This document shows positions 17,912 to 27,197 of a stretch of DNA of 64,000 bases, piece by piece. Positions within the stretch are counted from its first letter, which is position 1; each line of letters opens with the position of its first letter. Under the pieces are notes generated by a model. That model saw only the letters and a program-made list of their open reading frames with translations, ran no database searches and was not told the DNA's origin. The stretch covers positions 1-64,000 of the forward strand of contig CAYZLR010000002.1 in assembly GCA_964479275.1 (NCBI GenBank). Direction: 5' to 3'. Made by a program: the position numbers and the translations under genes. This DNA is from CALLPQ01 sp964479275 (lineage in GTDB: Bacteria; Pseudomonadota; Alphaproteobacteria; Caulobacterales; Parvularculaceae).

Positions 17912-19522
17912 ATGCCAAAAATCGTAGACCCGGATTTAATCGAACAGACTACAGACGTTGTATTCGATACAACAGCTAAAACTATTCAACTGCTTTCTAC
18001 TGGTGCTATAGATAACACTGGCAGTTCAGCAACTAATGGAGTAACACTTCAGTGTTTATACTCATTCACTCTAGAAGAGTGGGGTACTGATTTAAATTTA
18101 ATTAGATTCAGATTTCCATTCGAACCTATTACAGCAGAACAATTCGAATTAGTTAATGGATGGACCTTTGCTGATTCAGAAACAGAACAATTAATTAGAG
18201 ATGCTGGCTGGGCTGTTCGTAATGATTCTGGTAATATAGTTCAGATGTGGACAAATATTGGATCTCTGGGAGCCTTCGATGCTCAAACAGATCAAGCATA
18301 TTATCAACAAGAGCTTGATGGACCTGCCACTGCGTTTGATTTTTCAGGTGAAGTGAATCAAGCTGTTCAAATACTTTTTGATCCAAATGGAGATGGAAGT
18401 TATGGAGATGGATATGACAGACGCGGTTATTTTAAAGTATTTTTACGAGAAGAAAATAAATTATTCGATTCATATGATTTAATTGAGGAACAAGGTCCTA
18501 CAGATGAGGCTGGTGTTACTCGTATGACTTTCAGAAAATATTCACTACCGCTATCAAATGGTACCGATTTAAATTATATAGATTCGGATGCCAATATTGG
18601 TACTCAAGCTCCATATACTGATGTTGATATTTCTTATATACGCGATATTAATGGCGATTTAGTTAATATTATAGGTGATTGGCAAGCTGGAAGAACAAAT
18701 TTATTTGGCGATGTTGTTCGGTCTTCTGTAGATGGTCGTTGGTATATTAATAATGATGACACTAATCCAGCTTCCGGCGATGATTCAGATTTAGCTGGCG
18801 GATCAGATATTAACACTACTTGGACTCCGTATGAAGGTGAACGTGAAATCGGCGGAGTATATTATCCTTTTACTGTAATAATTGATGCTAACGCTGATGA
18901 TTTAGCATCAGGAGCAGCTAAAGAGGATGTATACGAAAAAATACAATTCAGCTTACGTCAGTCAACTGATATTGATGATGGCTCAGGAACAGTCATAGGT
19001 GAAACAGCTGATGATCTATTGAGATTTGTTGGTGATACTCTAGTTACAGAACCGGGCGTTTATATTGATGATTTCAACTCTATCGATACAAACAGTATTA
19101 CATTCACCGATTCGACTGGCGGTGCTAGACAGTTCCCATTCGTTGCTGCGGGTAATTTACAGTTTAACGGTAACTTGCAAGCTGATGCTAATGCTAAGTA
19201 CTTCCTATTCTTCACTAATGATGACGCGGGAGATAATGCAGGTAACGACTATGATACCGCAGGCGCAACACTAATACAAGATAACAGTTCTAGTGATATT
19301 ACTGGTGATGTATTGGGTAACGCTACTATTGCATTCAACTACGACTATGATGGTAATGATCAGCGCGGAACAGGCTCACCTGGAACAGATGTACCATATA
19401 CAGGTATCGCATTAGGTAGAGGTACCGCTCAATATGTATTGACAACAGGCACATTGACTCGATCAACTGCAAACTCAGTTAACTTCGTAGCAGGACTAGA
19501 ACGCGTATACTTAAATCCATAA
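17912..19522 (+). CDS. Structural protein, probably abundant (fibre/decoration-like)
   Basis: 536 residues, acidic and Thr/Asp/Gly-rich, with an Asp-rich putative Ca-binding-like stretch around residues 157-170 (D-P-N-G-D-G-S-Y-G-D-G). It has its own late promoter, a clear Shine-Dalgarno and a strong terminator, a layout otherwise used here by capsid and tube genes. This suggests high expression. The last third uses more G+C-rich codons than neighbouring fibre genes. The function is not recognised; a surface or fibre protein is inferred. Confidence 0.7.
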   Translation: MPKIVDPDLIEQTTDVVFDTTAKTIQLLSTGAIDNTGSSATNGVTLQCLYSFTLEEWGTDLNLIRFRFPFEPITAEQFELVNGWTFADSETEQLIRDAGWAVRNDSGNIVQMWTNIGSLGAFDAQTDQAYYQQELDGPATAFDFSGEVNQAVQILFDPNGDGSYGDGYDRRGYFKVFLREENKLFDSYDLIEEQGPTDEAGVTRMTFRKYSLPLSNGTDLNYIDSDANIGTQAPYTDVDISYIRDINGDLVNIIGDWQAGRTNLFGDVVRSSVDGRWYINNDDTNPASGDDSDLAGGSDINTTWTPYEGEREIGGVYYPFTVIIDANADDLASGAAKEDVYEKIQFSLRQSTDIDDGSGTVIGETADDLLRFVGDTLVTEPGVYIDDFNSIDTNSITFTDSTGGARQFPFVAAGNLQFNGNLQADANAKYFLFFTNDDAGDNAGNDYDTAGATLIQDNSSSDITGDVLGNATIAFNYDYDGNDQRGTGSPGTDVPYTGIALGRGTAQYVLTTGTLTRSTANSVNFVAGLERVYLNP

Positions 19523-19541
19523 TCTAATTTTATTTTTAAAG

Positions 19542-19568
19542 AAAAGGGAGCCTCGTGCTCCCTTTTTT
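19542..19568 (+). terminator. Rho-independent terminator
   Basis: AAAAGGGAGC, loop CTCGT, GCTCCCTTTTTT: a 10-bp stem followed by a T run, directly after the structural gene ending at 19522. Confidence 0.9.
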
Positions 19569-19600
19569 GATAAATATTACTAAACATATAAGAAAATAAG

Positions 19601-22489
19601 ATGGCATTTGATAGAACCTATAATTTTGATGTTCGAACTATTGTTAATAGTGAATGGGATATTGTTGATAGGGCTGGCGCCGTTCAAGGTAACTTGTCTA
19701 ACGCCAACACTAATGGTGATATATGTTTCGAGACAAATGGAACAACATCAAATGGAACTGGGCCTACAGGCCCAGACACAGGATTTGCTGGATATATTGT
19801 TACAGAAGCATCAGGTCCAGTAGCATCAAGCACATGGTCAGTATCTACTGTAGCTGCTGAATCATTACTAGCTACTGAAGAAATAAATTTTGAATTACTC
19901 AATAGTAAAGACGCTGATGCCGGAGCTCAGTTAATTATAGAGTATTCGACAAGTGCGAATCCAACCACTACTACTAATAATGATTGGACGGTAATTACAA
20001 CAATAGCCGCAACTGATGGAAATAATGCTTGGGTACTTGATTCAGGTTCTGTTAGTAACGTCGGTAGTACTTCAAATTTAAGATTTAGAATTAGATGGGA
20101 TACACCTAATAGCTTTTCTAATGACATAGGTCTACAACAGTTTAGAATATTTACTACATCCACTGTAGTAGGAAATCCTCCAACCATAAACATCCCTGGT
20201 GATAATCCTCTTAATTTAACTGAGGGTGATGTTTATGTTGCTCCTATTGTAACTGCTAGTGATGTCGAAGACGGTGATTTAACAAGTTCAATAGTGATAA
20301 CAGGTGATACTGTTGACACTGCTGTCACTGGTACTTATAGCGTAACATATACTGTTACTGATATAGACAATAATACTACCCAAGAAATATTATTTGTTAA
20401 TGTATTAGCTCCTTCTCCATATCAGTTCATTCCAGCTAGTGACGTTTTCGTTAATTTTCCTACAGGCCCAAGTAATTGGTCCTTAAGTGGCAATATTATA
20501 ACTCAAAGCGGCCAAGGAACTTTAGAAGGTTTAGAGGCTATAGCTGGAGTAAATGTCTGTGAAGTTTTAGGTAAAACTGTATACGATGTTGCTTCAGGTA
20601 ATAGGCAATTAAATATCACGGGAACACTTTTCATAGACCCAGAAGTAGAAATGTTATTAATGGGTTATGATGGAACTACCGAATTATTTAATGTAATTAA
20701 TAACGGAATCCTTGTTCTTGGTAGATTTATAGATCAATTAGGATTCCGTAGACATTCTATTGGTACTGCTATAGATTTTGAAAATACTCAAACGGTTGGT
20801 TCATTTATTGATAGAGTAAGTTTTGAAGATAATTCCACGCTACATTGGTTTGGTGGAACTGTTGCTCTAGAAGGCGGAAAGTTCGGATTTTATGGCGACG
20901 ATGTGACTGTTAGAATTTATAGTTTAGAGGCCAAACTCCTATTTAGAACTCAAAATGAACAGAATCAAATTAGACAAGAAACCGATGATTTCATATCAGA
21001 ATCTTTTGATTTCATAAATGGTGATTTCACTGTAGTAGGTACCCAACAACAACTAAATGGGTATAGACCTACTCATTGTACTGGCTCTTTGGCTTGGTCC
21101 AGCGCGACACCAAATGAAGATGTTTTTATTAGAAACTATGGAGGAGGTGGGCGCGGTAATATTGTTGATGGAAAACATTGGCAAGGCCAACGAGGCTATT
21201 TAATTAATTCAGAAAGCGGATCTAATTTGAATTCTGGACCTCATATAGTAGGTAATAATAGTTCTTTTGGCTCATATAGAATTGATCAAGAAATTCAATT
21301 TAATATACAAGATTCAAATAATCAACCAGTTTCTAATGCTTTAATTTTCATGCGGGATACTGATAACGGCGACCGCAGAATATATAACGAAGAAGGAAAC
21401 TTATTTGATGAATCGGGTGATCGAACATATGTTGAATTAACTAATACAGGCGGTAGTTCATCTGTTTTTCCAGTTAGAATAGCTAATCAGTTTGCAGCTA
21501 GAAATTTTGGCAGTGCAAACGATTCTATTAACACTGGTAGGTACGCCTGGGACCGCCGGGGCAAATCAAATGATACAAGTGATAGATTTGATTTTCATAT
21601 TTGGGCTTATGGATTCAGATATCAATTAGTTCCAGATGTGGTTTTAAAGGGAGCAGGTGGTACTCAGATTAATATAACTTTACCAGTACAACCTGAATTT
21701 ACCGAACCTAATGAATCAGTGGCATTAAATTTTACTGAGTTTAATGTAGATGATTTATATGATAGATCAAGAGCCTGGAAATCAATTCCTGGAAATGAAG
21801 AGATACCGGCGGCTGATAGACCGTTAATAGATATTTCAGGAAGTAATCTGGATCTTAAAGAATATACTTTAGATTTTGGTCCTGGTTTTGATATTAATGG
21901 AACAACAATAACATTTAATCCTAAAAATAGTCTGATAGGGAATCAATTCACTGGAATTATTGCTAATGGAAATATTTTAACATTGAGAAATCAGGCGGAT
22001 TTCGATCTTATATCTAATATGTCCTTTCCAAGCGGTACTATATTAGTTGATGCTGGTTCAGCCGATGCGGATTTCACTGTTGATTCGGCTAATATTAATG
22101 ATATCATTAATATAGGAACAGGTATAGTCAATATCAATACTATTGGCGCCGCGTCTGTAACAACGAGCGAGCCTGGTCAAACTGCAGGCTTAATTAATAT
22201 TGTAAATACTATTCAAATAACTATTAATGAATTATTGGGTAACGGCGAAGAAATACGAATTTTTAATAATACAGGAACACTACTAGAACCAGTCGCTGGT
22301 GTTTTGGTTGCTGGAATAGAGAATAATTTTTCATCTAGTTTTAATTTTGAAGCGTCAGCGAATCAAGGAGTTATAATAGTAATAATAGATAATGTATTAC
22401 GTCCTATATTTAGACCTTTTATTGTACCTACAACTGATAGTAGTATTCAAATACCTCTAAATAGTAATGGTGTCTATCTAAACCCATAA
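19601..22489 (+). CDS. Large tail fibre/adhesin with DUF5011-like Ig domain
   Basis: 962 residues. A bacterial-surface Ig-like domain of the DUF5011/HYR type lies around residues 190-265 (P-P-T-I-N-I-P-G, D-V-E-D-G-D-L-T, G-T-Y-S-V-T-Y-T-V-T-D). The N-terminal 180 residues look like a lectin-type beta sandwich. The rest is beta-rich, with beta-helix-like repeats near the C-terminus. It ends with G-V-Y-L-N-P, similar to the R-V-Y-L-N-P end of the previous gene, suggesting a shared C-terminal motif. A host-recognition role is inferred. Confidence 0.7.
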   Translation: MAFDRTYNFDVRTIVNSEWDIVDRAGAVQGNLSNANTNGDICFETNGTTSNGTGPTGPDTGFAGYIVTEASGPVASSTWSVSTVAAESLLATEEINFELLNSKDADAGAQLIIEYSTSANPTTTTNNDWTVITTIAATDGNNAWVLDSGSVSNVGSTSNLRFRIRWDTPNSFSNDIGLQQFRIFTTSTVVGNPPTINIPGDNPLNLTEGDVYVAPIVTASDVEDGDLTSSIVITGDTVDTAVTGTYSVTYTVTDIDNNTTQEILFVNVLAPSPYQFIPASDVFVNFPTGPSNWSLSGNIITQSGQGTLEGLEAIAGVNVCEVLGKTVYDVASGNRQLNITGTLFIDPEVEMLLMGYDGTTELFNVINNGILVLGRFIDQLGFRRHSIGTAIDFENTQTVGSFIDRVSFEDNSTLHWFGGTVALEGGKFGFYGDDVTVRIYSLEAKLLFRTQNEQNQIRQETDDFISESFDFINGDFTVVGTQQQLNGYRPTHCTGSLAWSSATPNEDVFIRNYGGGGRGNIVDGKHWQGQRGYLINSESGSNLNSGPHIVGNNSSFGSYRIDQEIQFNIQDSNNQPVSNALIFMRDTDNGDRRIYNEEGNLFDESGDRTYVELTNTGGSSSVFPVRIANQFAARNFGSANDSINTGRYAWDRRGKSNDTSDRFDFHIWAYGFRYQLVPDVVLKGAGGTQINITLPVQPEFTEPNESVALNFTEFNVDDLYDRSRAWKSIPGNEEIPAADRPLIDISGSNLDLKEYTLDFGPGFDINGTTITFNPKNSLIGNQFTGIIANGNILTLRNQADFDLISNMSFPSGTILVDAGSADADFTVDSANINDIINIGTGIVNINTIGAASVTTSEPGQTAGLINIVNTIQITINELLGNGEEIRIFNNTGTLLEPVAGVLVAGIENNFSSSFNFEASANQGVIIVIIDNVLRPIFRPFIVPTTDSSIQIPLNSNGVYLNP

Positions 22490-22495
22490 TAAATA
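22488..22495 (+). promoter_or_regulatory. Late promoter-like octamer AATAAATA
   Basis: Overlaps the end of the fibre gene and lies 31 nt before ATG 22527. It is a variant of the late octamer. Confidence 0.3.
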
Positions 22496-22526
22496 ATAAT
22501 ATAATTTTTAAAATAAGAGAAATATT

Positions 22527-22823
22527 ATGAATAATGCCGATTTAACAGTACAATCATTAAGAGATTTACAACAAATAGCTCTTGATAGAAACACTTCGCC
22601 CGATAAAATGGTAAAGAAAATAGATTTTGTTATAGAGAGAGCTAACAGTGCATCTCAACAAATTAACTCTATAGAGTTAACGATTAATAGAATTATAAAT
22701 CAATTAGATGATATGGGATTATTTCAAGGCAAAATTATATCGGCGTTCACAGGTTTATCTATTGAAGAAGCAACTAAATTAGAAGGAAATTTAGCAAAAG
22801 CTAAAAAGGAAATTATAAAATAA
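22527..22823 (+). CDS. Small helical protein, unknown
   Basis: 98 residues, predicted mostly helical (D-L-Q-Q-I-A-L-D-R, S-A-S-Q-Q-I-N-S-I-E-L-T-I-N-R), with a basic C-terminus. It lies between a large fibre gene and further structural genes with a 0-bp gap to the next, so a fibre-assembly or small virion role is possible. No family recognised. Confidence 0.65.
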   Translation: MNNADLTVQSLRDLQQIALDRNTSPDKMVKKIDFVIERANSASQQINSIELTINRIINQLDDMGLFQGKIISAFTGLSIEEATKLEGNLAKAKKEIIK

Positions 22824-23321
22824 ATGCTTACTTTTAAAGGGGATGCTCGATTAATAGAATTAGATCCTAATACAACTGAAATTAATGTTCAGGATATATA
22901 TAGTAGATATAAGGATTGGGTCCTAGATGATGAGGGAGCTAAGTGGGCAAATGCTATGACACCAGTTGGTGGGCAACCCATTGGTGGTGGGAGTTTCATT
23001 GCGCCATATATAGTATTGATAAATAATTGGAAAATTAAACCTTTTGAAGGAAATCACATTTTAACAGTTGTTGGAAATATAATTAGTGACGACGAAAGTA
23101 ATCCGTTCGTCGATACCGGTGGAGATTTTAACGTAACAATTAAAAATATTGTTTCTTCAAATACTATAGCAGTTGGCGGAGACAGATATACGCTAGAACA
23201 AATAGCTCAAGAAGTTTGGGATTATAACTTATCTAATCACGATGAACAAAATTCAGTTGGTAATTATATAAGAAATAGACTATTAACATTTGTTGATTGG
23301 TTTTCATTAAAGGATAAATAA
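22824..23321 (+). CDS. Phage structural protein of a common marine family
   Basis: 165 residues. The pattern A-R-L-I-E-L-D, I-Y-S-R-Y-K-D-W-V, V-G-G-Q-P-I-G-G-G, I-N-N-W-K-I-K-P-F-E-G-N-H is seen repeatedly in baseplate- or fibre-linked proteins of marine phages. The end of the gene (GAT AAA TAA) forms part of the octamer that precedes the next ATG. Exact function unknown. Confidence 0.65.
   Translation: MLTFKGDARLIELDPNTTEINVQDIYSRYKDWVLDDEGAKWANAMTPVGGQPIGGGSFIAPYIVLINNWKIKPFEGNHILTVVGNIISDDESNPFVDTGGDFNVTIKNIVSSNTIAVGGDRYTLEQIAQEVWDYNLSNHDEQNSVGNYIRNRLLTFVDWFSLKDK
23313..23320 (+). promoter_or_regulatory. Late promoter-like octamer GATAAATA, 5 nt before ATG
   Basis: GATAAATA, ATATT, ATG 23326: identical spacing and linker to the module at 106-121. 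Confidence 0.4.
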
Positions 23322-23325
23322 TATT

Positions 23326-23709
23326 ATGAAAAGGTATAGACTAGATTTAAAAAGAGGAGAGAATTTTGAGTTTGAGATTTTCTATAAGGATAGAAATGCC
23401 GATGGAAGAGAATTTGATATTAACCTCGACGGCTCTAGAGTAAACGTAAATTGGGATGTTGTTTATTATAATTCTGACACTGAACGATTAGAAAGATATA
23501 TTCCAGCAGATGCATATAGTTTTGATAATTCTATTTTAAGAAATGGTTATATCCTTATAGAAATGGACCATCTTCAAACATTTGCTTTACCAGAAACAAA
23601 TAGTAATATTTCGTGGAATTTATGGGTTGAACATTCTGAAGCAAGATTTGATGTCGCATCAGGCAGTATAAGATTAATGGATTGGGAAAGATTCGTGGAT
23701 CCAAGATAA
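23326..23709 (+). CDS. Beta-rich small structural protein
   Basis: 127 residues. The pattern L-K-R-G-E-N-F-E-F-E-I-F-Y-K-D (residues 8-22), then S-N-I-S-W-N-L-W-V resembles the Ig-like upper-baseplate domain also seen at 17024. It lies between structural genes and neck genes. It is probably a small fibre or baseplate accessory; the assignment is by pattern and place only. Confidence 0.6.
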   Translation: MKRYRLDLKRGENFEFEIFYKDRNADGREFDINLDGSRVNVNWDVVYYNSDTERLERYIPADAYSFDNSILRNGYILIEMDHLQTFALPETNSNISWNLWVEHSEARFDVASGSIRLMDWERFVDPR

Positions 23710-23767
23710 TGAAAAATAAAATAATAGTATATAGAAAAAATAATAAACCTATCATAATATATAGAAA

Positions 23768-24520
23768 ATGTTCAAATTAAGATCTAGACAGCAATTAAGA
23801 GACTATATTCTTCAAGAATTAGGAGCTCCAGTAATTAATGTGGAACTTGATGTTGTCCATTTAGATAACGCTATTAATAAAGCTATCAATTATTTTATAG
23901 ATAGACATGATGATGGTATAGAAGAAATTTTTATACAAATACCAGTAGACGATTTTCTTAGAGAAGATGGTTATATAGAATTAGACGATGAAATTGTAGG
24001 TATTCATTCTATTTTAGATGCAACAAGATCAGGGACAACTACATCTACTTCAGAACAACTGGAAAATCTTCATCATTTAGTTGCTAACTCTGATATATTT
24101 ACTGGAAAATCTATTAATATGGGTAGAATGGTTAATTATGTCAGAAGTAGACAGAGTATAGAAAATATAAAATATTTCTTTACTCCGTTTTATGATTTTG
24201 AATATAACAAAGTTACTAATAGACTTCATTTTAGAAATGACTTAACAAATATAAATATGTTAGGTGTTATAGTTTATAGAGCTATAGATCCGTCATATGA
24301 TGTTGATATATTTAATGATGAATGGATTAAAAGATATGCTACGGCTTTAGCTCATAGACAGTGGGGAGTTATATTAGACAAATATGATAATATGAATATG
24401 CCTGGAGCAGGTAATATAAATGGTGCTGCTATATTAGCTGAAGGTAAAGAATTAGTAGCAGACGCTTTAGAAGAATTTTCAGAAAGGTACGAAGTACCGC
24501 CAATGCCAAGAGTTGAATAA
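23768..24520 (+). CDS. 13: Neck protein gp13
   Basis: 250 residues (T4 gp13: 309). The N-terminus L-R-D-Y-I-L-Q-E-L-G-A-P-V-I-N-V-E-L and A-I-N-K-A-I-N-Y-F are typical of gp13 of T4-like phages. gp13 with gp14 seals the head-tail connector after packaging. Followed by a small gene and then gene 14, close to the T4 order. Confidence 0.85.
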   Translation: MFKLRSRQQLRDYILQELGAPVINVELDVVHLDNAINKAINYFIDRHDDGIEEIFIQIPVDDFLREDGYIELDDEIVGIHSILDATRSGTTTSTSEQLENLHHLVANSDIFTGKSINMGRMVNYVRSRQSIENIKYFFTPFYDFEYNKVTNRLHFRNDLTNINMLGVIVYRAIDPSYDVDIFNDEWIKRYATALAHRQWGVILDKYDNMNMPGAGNINGAAILAEGKELVADALEEFSERYEVPPMPRVE

Positions 24521-24521
24521 C

Positions 24522-24965
24522 ATGATCAAGGAATTACAAAAAATATTAGAATCTGAACAGCTGGATGAAAAGAAATTTAATTTTAAAAGTTACATTAAGG
24601 GTCTAAAATTAAAATCATCTGATGAAAAGAAATTGATTGATTTTTTAAACAAAAATAAAGATGGAGTAGAGTCTGCTGAAGATATTTTTAGAGCAGCTAC
24701 AGATCTTAAAATTAAATTAGATGAAGAAAATCTTAATGAAAATAGATTAAAAGTTTTTCAGGATAACAATTCTGACCGAGCAGGAAAATCTCTATTAAAT
24801 ATAAAAAATAAAGAAGTATCAGGGAGCATAGTTTTAAGTAAATATGCATATGCTCATAAAGATGGTAAGCATTATAGATTAGTTGTGTTTGATGTAATTA
24901 CAGATAAGCCTCAAAACATTTCACTAACTGCTCAAGAAATGAAAAATCTAAAAAAGATTAAATAA
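24522..24965 (+). CDS. Unknown protein between genes 13 and 14
   Basis: 147 residues, Lys/Glu-rich and helical in the first two thirds, with a short strand-rich C-terminus (S-G-S-I-V-L-S-K-Y, Y-R-L-V-V-F-D-V-I). I use ATG 24522; a TTG at 24513 in the same frame is the alternative. It is 1 bp from gene 14. No family recognised; head-tail joining is suggested only by position. Confidence 0.65.
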   Translation: MIKELQKILESEQLDEKKFNFKSYIKGLKLKSSDEKKLIDFLNKNKDGVESAEDIFRAATDLKIKLDEENLNENRLKVFQDNNSDRAGKSLLNIKNKEVSGSIVLSKYAYAHKDGKHYRLVVFDVITDKPQNISLTAQEMKNLKKIK

Positions 24966-24966
24966 T

Positions 24967-25596
24967 ATGGCTCTTAATTCATACTTTAAACAATTTCAAG
25001 GTCAAACCAATGAAGCGAATTTGTTTCAGAAGTTAACGACTGAGTATATACAAATTGGAGGAGTAGACTCTTATTATATTAAGAGAGACATGGAAGATTT
25101 TGATGCTATCTTTAATGAAGATACCACGGTTGAATTTGGCGAAGGCCAATGTATTGAAATCTTTATAGAAAATTTTGAAGGATTTGAAGGTAATGATCTT
25201 ATCTCTAAATTTGGCCTTGAGCTTTTAGATGAATTAAAATTTATAGTTTCTAAAGAGAGGTTTGTAGAAGAAATAGAGATGCCTGAACCTAGAGAAGGCG
25301 ATTTAATATATTTACCGCTTGCTGATAGATTATTCGAAATTAAATTTGTTGATGATGAACATTTAATGTATTCTTTAAATGATACTCGAAGTTTTTCTGT
25401 TACAGCTCAGATATTTGATTATTCTGGCGAAGAATTTAATACTGGAATAGAGGGATTAGACGAGTTAGATGAATTAGGTGATAATTTAGATTTTCAAAAT
25501 ACTGAAGCTGATGATGAAAATCAAGTGTTTGATGATGAAGACGATGGAATTGTAGACTTTACTGAAGAGAGCCCGTTCGGAACATTTGGAAGCTAG
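24967..25596 (+). CDS. 14: Neck protein gp14
   Basis: 209 residues (T4 gp14: 256). M-A-L-N-S-Y-F and Q-I-G-G-V-D-S-Y-Y-I-K-R near residue 30-41 are typical of gp14. The C-terminus is very acidic. It forms the neck with gp13, to which the completed tail and collar attach. A late promoter and gene 15 follow. Confidence 0.85.
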   Translation: MALNSYFKQFQGQTNEANLFQKLTTEYIQIGGVDSYYIKRDMEDFDAIFNEDTTVEFGEGQCIEIFIENFEGFEGNDLISKFGLELLDELKFIVSKERFVEEIEMPEPREGDLIYLPLADRLFEIKFVDDEHLMYSLNDTRSFSVTAQIFDYSGEEFNTGIEGLDELDELGDNLDFQNTEADDENQVFDDEDDGIVDFTEESPFGTFGS

Positions 25597-25598
25597 TT

Positions 25599-25606
25599 TA
25601 TAAATA
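25599..25606 (+). promoter_or_regulatory. Late promoter octamer TATAAATA
   Basis: A perfect octamer in the 41-bp gap before gene 15; the leader would be about 26-27 nt. Confidence 0.65.
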
Positions 25607-25637
25607 TAATATAATAGCTATAAATTACGAGATCTAA

Positions 25638-26387
25638 GTGTTTGAGAACAAAAGATTTTATCACGCTACTACTAAAAAGGTAATCACAGCCTTTGGTACG
25701 CTGTTTAATTCAATTAAAATTTTAAGAGAGAACGGAGATGAAATTTCTGTTCCTCTTTCTTATGCGCCAACACAACACTTTATAGAAACATTAAATAAAG
25801 AAATTGATAAGCCAGGAGAAAGAATAAATAAACTTTTGCCTAGAATGTCTTTTGCTTTTAGTTCTCCAGAATATGATCCAACCAGAGAAACAGATTCTTT
25901 AGATGTTCTCACCTGTGTAGATGATTCAGGTGAGAGATGGCAATATCAACCAGTACCATATACTTATACAGTAACTATGAATGTATGGACAAAATTTCTT
26001 GAAGACCAATATCAAATTATAGAACAAATTTTACCATATTTTAGACCTGATTTTAATGTAACAATCAACGATTCAGATTCTAATATGGGCATAAAACAAG
26101 ATATAGCTTTTGAATTAATTTCAGTAGAAGATGAAGATACTTATGAAACTGCTGTAATAGATAATAGAACAATCATAACTACTTTAACTTTTTCTGCTAA
26201 AGTATACTTTTATCCGCCAGTTGAATCAGGTGGTGTAGTTAAACATGTTATCATTAATGTTCAACCCAGCATTAATACAGGAGAACCTGCTCTTAAAGAA
26301 AGAATAGAATTTATCGTTGATCCGTTTGAAGCAAATCCAGATGATGTGTTTAATATATTAGAAACAACTACACAGGTATTTGAATAA
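25638..26387 (+). CDS. 15: Tail sheath stabiliser / tail completion protein gp15
   Basis: 249 residues (T4 gp15: 272). F-Y-H-A-T-T-K-K-V-I-T-A-F-G-T-L-F at the start and P-Y-T-Y-T-V-T-M-N-V-W-T-K near 131 are family hallmarks. gp15 caps the tail tip and connects it to the neck. The start codon is GTG (25638), and the stop overlaps gene 16 (TAATG). Confidence 0.9.
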   Translation: MFENKRFYHATTKKVITAFGTLFNSIKILRENGDEISVPLSYAPTQHFIETLNKEIDKPGERINKLLPRMSFAFSSPEYDPTRETDSLDVLTCVDDSGERWQYQPVPYTYTVTMNVWTKFLEDQYQIIEQILPYFRPDFNVTINDSDSNMGIKQDIAFELISVEDEDTYETAVIDNRTIITTLTFSAKVYFYPPVESGGVVKHVIINVQPSINTGEPALKERIEFIVDPFEANPDDVFNILETTTQVFE

Positions 26388-26839
26388 TGCGAGACTTATT
26401 AGGAAATAACATATCAGAAAGTTTAGACGACGAGTTTGATTTAGATGATCCGAATATGGTCGGTAAAGACATGGAAATTGTTGAAAATACATCTATTGCT
26501 AAAATCAAACATGGAGCAGTAGAAGTTAATCCACAAGATGCAGTAGAAGATTATGCTATAACAAGAACAACTCTTCAAGAAACACTAGAACAAAGTAGAG
26601 AAATACTTAAAACTGCATCAGAACTTTTAAAGGATAATCCGAATCCACAAACTTTAAAAGTAATTCCAAATTTAATAACAGCTATAAATCAAACTACCGA
26701 AAGTTTATTTAATGTTCATATTAAGATATCAAATCAGGTAAAGAAAGAAAAAAATACAGAAGAATCTGATGAGTCACAAGGATTAACGACAAAGGATTTT
26801 TTAAGGAAACATAAGGGGACAAAAACTGATGACGACTAG
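26387..26839 (+). CDS. 16: Terminase small subunit gp16
   Basis: 150 residues (T4 gp16: 164). The centre contains D-Y-A-I-T-R-T-T-L-Q-E-T-L-E-Q and N-P-Q-T-L-K-V-I-P-N-L-I, typical of the central coiled-coil oligomerisation region of gp16. It recognises DNA and regulates the gp17 motor. Gene 17 is separated here by about 7.7 kb (34521). Confidence 0.85.
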   Translation: MRDLLGNNISESLDDEFDLDDPNMVGKDMEIVENTSIAKIKHGAVEVNPQDAVEDYAITRTTLQETLEQSREILKTASELLKDNPNPQTLKVIPNLITAINQTTESLFNVHIKISNQVKKEKNTEESDESQGLTTKDFLRKHKGTKTDDD

Positions 26840-27197
26840 TGCAAATTCAGAAATATTATTATCAGAACTAAAGGTAGTTTTGGGTGATCTTTATGATCAA
26901 AATGATAATAAAAATAAAGAACTAGTAGGTCTGATAAAATCTTTAGTTAAAAGAATAGAAAGTGCTGAACACGAATTATTTAATACTGAGGGATCTATCA
27001 ATGAATTACGAGATAGAATCAGATCTTTAGAATATCATGCAAAACATGTAGATAATAAGCATGAAGCTATAGATTCTAATAAGGAAAATAGAGCAGCCTT
27101 TTGGAGAGGTGTACTTTCTAAATTCGGTGGCGGGTTGCTTATAATGATAGCAACTTATGTTTCCACTAAATTAGGTTGGTTAAATGGCGGATTATAG
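26829..27197 (+). CDS. Coiled-coil protein with C-terminal membrane helix (XhlA-like layout)
   Basis: 122 residues: a helical coiled coil (about 30-85, I-E-S-A-E-H-E-L-F, then L-R-D-R-I-R-S-L-E), F-W-R-G near 91, and one C-terminal hydrophobic segment (about 98-115). This layout is like haemolysin XhlA or holin accessory proteins, but sequence similarity is only weak. It overlaps genes 16 and 53. It could be a membrane or virion accessory. Confidence 0.55.
   Translation: MTTSANSEILLSELKVVLGDLYDQNDNKNKELVGLIKSLVKRIESAEHELFNTEGSINELRDRIRSLEYHAKHVDNKHEAIDSNKENRAAFWRGVLSKFGGGLLIMIATYVSTKLGWLNGGL

Noticed and set aside
23709..23780. 23-codon frame between 23709 and gene 13, starting in a TAATG overlap
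   Set aside because: Very short, internally repetitive (I-V-Y-R-K, I-I-Y-R-K) and overlapping gene 13; it may be chance in AT-rich DNA.
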